From Vitreoscilla sp. (GTDB taxonomy: Bacteria; Pseudomonadota; Gammaproteobacteria; Burkholderiales; Burkholderiaceae), in NCBI GenBank assembly GCA_014378125.1, contig JACMOG010000034.1, positions 1-8,945 of the forward strand: a stretch of DNA of 8,945 bases, written 5' to 3'. Of the stretch, positions 6,549 to 8,945 are shown piece after piece. Position 1 is the stretch's first letter; every line of letters starts with the position of its first letter. A model generated the notes under the pieces. That model was not told where the DNA came from, made no database searches, and saw nothing but the letters and a program-made list of their open reading frames with translations. The position numbers and the translations under genes are program-made.

Positions 6549-7198
6549 GCCTGGCGCGCCCCGGTGCCGAAGCCCCCCGAGGGGTCTGGCATCTCCTGCG
6601 TTTGCGCAGGCAATGCCTGACCCCGATCGCCAGCACGCTCGCCTTGGCAGCCCTGCTGTCCGCCTGCGCCACGCACCCCCCTCCACTCCCCGGCCACGTC
6701 TACTCCGGCAAGCTCGCCGTACGCACCGACGCGTCCTCCGACCAGCCCTCGCGCGCCGTCAGCGGCCAATTCGAGTTGAGCGGCAACGCGTCCAGCGGCC
6801 AACTGGTGCTCACTAGCCCCATCGGCACCACCGTGGCCCGCGCGCGCTGGTCGGATCCCGTGGGCGCGCAAGGCGTGCCGTCGAAGATCGAGCTGGAGTC
6901 CGACGGCGGCACCACGCACTACGCCACGCTGGAAGACATGATGCAGCGCGCCATCGGCGACCAGCTGCCGCTGCCGGCGATGTTCGACTGGCTGTCCGGG
7001 CGCCCGTGGCCGTATGCGCCGGTGCAGTCGGGCGACGCCACCGGCTCCTTCAGCCAGCTCGGCTGGCGTGTCGACCTCTCGCAGTTCCGCGACAACCAGC
7101 TGATCGACGCCAAGCGCCCCCAGCCCGCGCCGGCGCTGCACGTGCGCGTGAAGCTCGACGCCCCCGAGCCGGCCGCCTCCGCTGCCTCAGCGCCTTGA
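6545..7198 (+). CDS. lolB: Outer-membrane lipoprotein receptor LolB
   Basis: LolB accepts lipoproteins from the periplasmic carrier LolA and inserts them into the inner leaflet of the outer membrane. It is itself a lipoprotein: the hydrophobic stretch LTPIASTLALAALLSAC ends in a lipobox with Cys41 as the lipidated residue. The mature part matches the family: YSGKLAVRTD, then QLVLTSPIGTTV, where Ile93 sits at the place of E. coli Leu68 on the protruding membrane-contacting loop, then HYATLEDMMQ, FDWLSGRPWP and GWRVDLSQF. The GTG at 6545 overlaps the TPR stop as GTGA, pointing to translational coupling, and gives 217 aa with a long 40-residue leader. A TTG at 6602 would give a standard 21-residue leader but has no visible ribosome site. 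A large palindrome lies between these starts. ispE follows after 7 bp. Confidence 0.9.
   Translation: MSLARPGAEAPRGVWHLLRLRRQCLTPIASTLALAALLSACATHPPPLPGHVYSGKLAVRTDASSDQPSRAVSGQFELSGNASSGQLVLTSPIGTTVARARWSDPVGAQGVPSKIELESDGGTTHYATLEDMMQRAIGDQLPLPAMFDWLSGRPWPYAPVQSGDATGSFSQLGWRVDLSQFRDNQLIDAKRPQPAPALHVRVKLDAPEPAASAASAP
6581..6624 (+). repeat. 44-nt imperfect palindrome in the 5' end of lolB
   Basis: Seventeen of 20 opposed base pairs match around a 4-nt loop. The pairs are 6581-6586 with 6619-6624 (GGGGTC/GACCCC), 6588-6592 with 6613-6617 (GGCAT/ATGCC) and 6595-6600 with 6605-6610 (CCTGCG/CGCAGG). One T-T mismatch and one 2x2 internal loop interrupt it. The loop 6601-6604 is TTTG and contains the in-frame TTG at 6602. 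An upstream run of C (6573-6578) could pair with the GGGG at 6581-6584 and compete with the outer stem. It may be an RNA regulatory hairpin for lolB or a small REP-like element absorbed into the reading frame. Confidence 0.75.
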
Positions 7199-7205
7199 GC
7201 CGCCC

Positions 7206-8084
7206 ATGGCTGTCAAAGCGTTCTTCGACCTGCCCGCGCCGGCCAAGCTGAACCTGTTCCTGCACATCACGGGGCGCCGAGCAGTCGGCTACCACCTGCT
7301 GCAGGCGGTGTTCATCCTCATCGACTGGGCCGACACGTTGCACGTGGAACGCCGCGACGACGGCCTGCTGCGCCGCCACGACCTGGGCCCCGCGCTGCCC
7401 GCCGACGACCTGAGCCTGCGCGCCGCCCGCGCGCTGCAGCAGGCCACCGGCTGCACGCTCGGCGCCGACATCTCGGTGCTGAAGAGCGTGCCCTGGGGCG
7501 CCGGCATGGGTGGTGGCAGCTCCGACGCCGCCACCGTGCTGCTGGCGCTGAACCGGCTGTGGAACCTGAACCTGCCGCGGACGCGGCTGCTCGAACTCGC
7601 CACGCCGCTGGGCGCCGACGTGCCCTTCTTCGTGGGCGGGAACAACGCGTTCGTGGAGGGCATCGGCGAGCGCCTGGCGCCCATCGAGTGGACGCCGCAC
7701 CGCTACGCGGTGGTGAAGCCCGCAGAAAGCCTGGGAACCGCAGGCATCTTTTCTCATCCCGACTTGGCACGCAACACGGAGGCTGCTACACTAGCGGGCT
7801 TCGTTGCACTGCTTGATGCGCAGCAAGAACAGTCAGAAACGGCGTTTTTCGGTCACAACGACCTGCAGCCGGTGGCCCAGGCCTTGTGCCCGCCCATCGC
7901 CCAGGTCGCCAGTTGGCTCGAGAAGCGCTACGGCAACAGCCGGATGACGGGTTCTGGCAGTGCGGTGTTTGCAACGGTCGGCACAGATGGCGTTTCGTGG
8001 CCCCAGGGTGAACTCCCGCAAGGCTGGAACGGCCGGATGTGTCGCAGTCTCGCCCACCACCCATTGCGGGCCTGGGCAGACTGA
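7206..8084 (+). CDS. ispE: 4-diphosphocytidyl-2-C-methyl-D-erythritol kinase IspE
   Basis: IspE uses ATP to phosphorylate the 2-hydroxyl of CDP-methylerythritol in the cytosolic MEP pathway of isoprenoid synthesis. At 292 aa it is of normal length. It is a GHMP kinase: motif 1 PAKLNLFLHITGRR with Lys14 and Asn16, then GYH at 28-30; the glycine-rich ATP loop PWGAGMGGGSSDAA at 96-109; LGADVPFF with the catalytic Asp138; and motif 3 RMTGSGSAVFA at 247-257. The ATG at 7206 follows the lolB stop by 7 bp. The ribosome site is weak (GAG about 6 nt upstream), so translation probably relies on coupling to lolB. Around residues 186-200 the codons depart from the GC-rich usage of the rest of the gene (ACA, CTA, GCT), and a sigma70-like promoter sits there. 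Confidence 0.96.
   Translation: MAVKAFFDLPAPAKLNLFLHITGRRAVGYHLLQAVFILIDWADTLHVERRDDGLLRRHDLGPALPADDLSLRAARALQQATGCTLGADISVLKSVPWGAGMGGGSSDAATVLLALNRLWNLNLPRTRLLELATPLGADVPFFVGGNNAFVEGIGERLAPIEWTPHRYAVVKPAESLGTAGIFSHPDLARNTEAATLAGFVALLDAQQEQSETAFFGHNDLQPVAQALCPPIAQVASWLEKRYGNSRMTGSGSAVFATVGTDGVSWPQGELPQGWNGRMCRSLAHHPLRAWAD
7764..7792 (+). promoter_or_regulatory. Sigma70-like promoter inside ispE
   Basis: TTGGCA (7764-7769) and TACACT (7787-7792) are separated by exactly 17 bp. They match the -35 consensus at 5 of 6 positions and the -10 consensus at 4 of 6, including the key first, second and sixth bases of the -10. Transcription would start near 7799, about 325 nt before tRNA-Gln and 505 nt before prs. 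This is the best promoter match I found in the window. Its codons are atypical for the gene, which suggests selection beyond protein coding. Confidence 0.5.
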
Positions 8085-8091
8085 GACAAAG

Positions 8092-8119
8092 TTGACGGGT
8101 TCGGCCTCGGCCGGATCCT
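8092..8119 (+). promoter_or_regulatory. Weak candidate promoter before tRNA-Gln
   Basis: TTGACG (8092-8097) matches the -35 consensus at 5 of 6 positions. The only -10 at a suitable distance is GATCCT (8114-8119, 16-bp spacer), a poor match. A start from it would fall at or within the 5' end of the tRNA, leaving almost no leader. It is therefore less credible than the promoter inside ispE. Confidence 0.25.
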
Positions 8120-8123
8120 GTGT

Positions 8124-8200
8124 AGGGGAGTCGCCAAGTTGGTTAAGGCATCGGATTTTGATTCCGACATGCGAAGGTTCGAATCCTTCTTCCCCTGCCA
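8124..8200 (+). tRNA. tRNA-Gln (anticodon TTG)
   Basis: A complete 77-nt cloverleaf with encoded CCA. The acceptor stem AGGGGAG (8124-8130) pairs with TTCCCCT (8190-8196) with one G-T pair. The D-stem GCC/GGC is at 8133-8135 and 8147-8149. The anticodon stem TCGGA/TCCGA (8151-8155 and 8163-8167) holds the loop TTTTGAT with anticodon TTG at 8158-8160, reading CAA and, by wobble, CAG. The T-arm is GAAGG-TTCGAAT-CCTTC (8173-8189). The discriminator base is G8197 and CCA ends at 8200. It lies 39 bp after ispE and 105 bp before prs. Confidence 0.97.
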
Positions 8201-8212
8201 AATGTCTTTGCC

Positions 8213-8233
8213 CGGCGTTAACAGATAACGCCG
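8213..8233 (+). repeat. 8-bp hairpin after tRNA-Gln
   Basis: CGGCGTTA (8213-8220) pairs perfectly with TAACGCCG (8226-8233) around a 5-nt loop, ACAGA. It starts 13 nt after the tRNA CCA end. No T-run follows, so simple intrinsic termination is unlikely. It may mark tRNA 3' processing or be part of a prs leader structure. Confidence 0.6.
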
Positions 8234-8245
8234 CGGTCTGAAAAA

Positions 8246-8264
8246 GCCGGTCGCAATGGCCGGC
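8246..8264 (+). repeat. Second hairpin in the prs leader
   Basis: GCCGGTC (8246-8252) pairs with GGCCGGC (8258-8264), seven pairs including one G-T, around the loop GCAAT. It is preceded by a run of five A (8241-8245) and lies 41 nt before the prs start. Together with the hairpin at 8213-8233 it gives the spacer a tandem stem-loop layout. Confidence 0.5.
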
Positions 8265-8293
8265 GCCCGGTCTCGCTGCGCACCCGCCCCAAC

Positions 8294-8297
8294 GGAG
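8294..8297 (+). promoter_or_regulatory. Ribosome binding site of prs
   Basis: GGAG lies 8 nt before the GTG at 8306 and decides the start of prs. No in-frame ATG lies near enough upstream to compete. Confidence 0.7.
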
Positions 8298-8305
8298 TCT
8301 CCGAC

Positions 8306-8945
8306 GTGCTGTTCAACACGGTCCTGTTCACAGGCAACGCGAATCCTGTGCTGGCGCAGGAAATCGCCACGCAGCTCGGTACCGAGCTCGGCAAGGCGAA
8401 GGTCGGCCGCTTCTCCGACGGCGAGTGTGACGTCGAGATCCATCAAAACGTCCGCGCTCGCGACGTCTTCGTCATCCAGTCCACCGGGGCGCCGACGAAC
8501 GAGAACGTGATGGAACTGCTGATCATGGTCGATGCGTTGAAGCGCGCCAGCGCGCGCCGCATCACCGCCGTGATCCCGTACTTCGGCTACGCCCGCCAGG
8601 ATCGCCGCTCGCGTTCCACCCGCGTGCCGATCAGCGCCAAGGTCGTGGCCAACCTGATGGAGGCCGTCGGCGTCGAGCGCCTGCTCACGATGGACCTGCA
8701 CGCCGACCAGATCCAGGGTTTCTTCGACATCCCCGTGGACAACATCTACGCGTCGCCGGTGCTGCTCACCGACGTCAAGTCGAAGAACTACCGCGACCTC
8801 GTGGTGGTGTCGCCCGACGTCGGCGGCGTGGTGCGCGCCCGCGCGCTGGCCAAGCAGCTCGGCTGCGACCTGGCCATCATCGACAAGCGCCGCCCGAAGG
8901 CCAACGTGTCCGAAGTGATGCACGTCATCGGCGACATCGACGGCC
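8306..8945 (+). CDS. prs: Ribose-phosphate pyrophosphokinase (PRPP synthetase), 5' part
   Basis: Prs makes 5-phosphoribosyl-1-pyrophosphate from ribose-5-phosphate and ATP, feeding purine, pyrimidine, histidine, tryptophan and NAD synthesis. The window holds the first 213 codons of about 315 and the gene runs off the right edge. Visible family motifs are VLFTGNANP near the N-terminus; GRFSDGE (ATP site); [21 protein letters not shown]; the mobile catalytic loop region [21 protein letters not shown]; the signature [20 protein letters not shown] with its catalytic-site histidine; [17 protein letters not shown]; and [22 protein letters not shown]. The PRPP-binding motif near residue 220 lies beyond the edge. 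The start is GTG with GGAG 8 nt upstream, giving a slightly short N-terminus. It follows tRNA-Gln and may share its transcript. Confidence 0.96.
   Translation, partial: MLFNTVLFTGNANPVLAQEIATQLGTELGKAKVGRFSDGECDVEIHQNVRARDVFVIQSTGAPTNENVMELLIMVDALKRASARRITAVIPYFGYARQDRRSRSTRVPISAKVVANLMEAVGVERLLTMDLHADQIQGFFDIPVDNIYASPVLLTDVKSKNYRDLVVVSPDVGGVVRARALAKQLGCDLAIIDKRRPKANVSEVMHVIGDIDG

Noticed and set aside
4491..6686. Minus-strand extension of the mutM frame through the whole TPR gene
   Set aside because: The frame stays open by base composition, but MPELPEVE at 4490 is the invariant MutM N-terminus whose proline must follow the start Met. The upstream part is low-complexity shadow.
7833..8201. 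Minus-strand frame giving an EEGFEPSHVGIKIRCLNQ-like peptide
   Set aside because: This is the antisense translation of tRNA-Gln and the end of ispE, a known type of spurious protein annotation.
8213..8264. Intrinsic terminator after tRNA-Gln
   Set aside because: The hairpins are good but neither is followed by a T-run on the plus strand, so I list them as hairpins and not as a terminator.
7928..8923. 331-codon minus-strand frame across ispE, tRNA-Gln and prs
   Set aside because: It runs antisense to a tRNA and to unmistakable Prs coding sequence, with no domain of its own.

Overview
The window is high-GC bacterial chromosome and looks like a housekeeping region of a betaproteobacterium, most likely order Burkholderiales, in or near Comamonadaceae. 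I infer this from the protein sequences (MutY, MutM and Prs resemble what I remember of that group), from the tRNA-Gln sequence, and from the gene order TPR protein - lolB - ispE - tRNA-Gln - prs. That order parallels the lolB-ispE-prs order of Pseudomonas. I see no insertion sequence, phage gene, CRISPR array or other mobile element.

Left half (bases 58-4490, minus strand): mutM, then a 660-residue dynamin-like GTPase, then mutY. MutM and MutY are two arms of the GO system against 8-oxoguanine: MutM removes the lesion from DNA and MutY removes adenine mispaired with it. The GTPase stop and the mutY start are 36 bp apart, which suggests co-transcription. A 260-bp spacer with several short inverted repeats separates mutM from the GTPase gene, so the GTPase-mutY pair may have its own promoter. 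Two overlapping hairpins follow mutY at the window edge.

Right half (bases 4533-8945, plus strand): transcribed away from mutM across a 42-bp divergent spacer. A secreted TPR protein overlaps lolB (outer-membrane lipoprotein receptor) by 4 bp, and ispE (MEP isoprenoid pathway kinase) follows 7 bp later. Then come tRNA-Gln(TTG) and prs (PRPP synthetase), which runs off the right end. A good sigma70-like promoter lies inside the 3' third of ispE and could drive tRNA-Gln and prs separately from the envelope genes.

The least expected signals are: a 44-nt, 17-bp imperfect palindrome inside the 5' end of lolB, with an alternative TTG start in its loop; a family-atypical, hairpin-bearing insertion in mutM; the placement of a dynamin-like GTPase between two GO-repair genes; and paired hairpins in the tRNA-prs spacer. 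No wholly new system is evident. The dynamin-like gene is the best candidate for undescribed biology.
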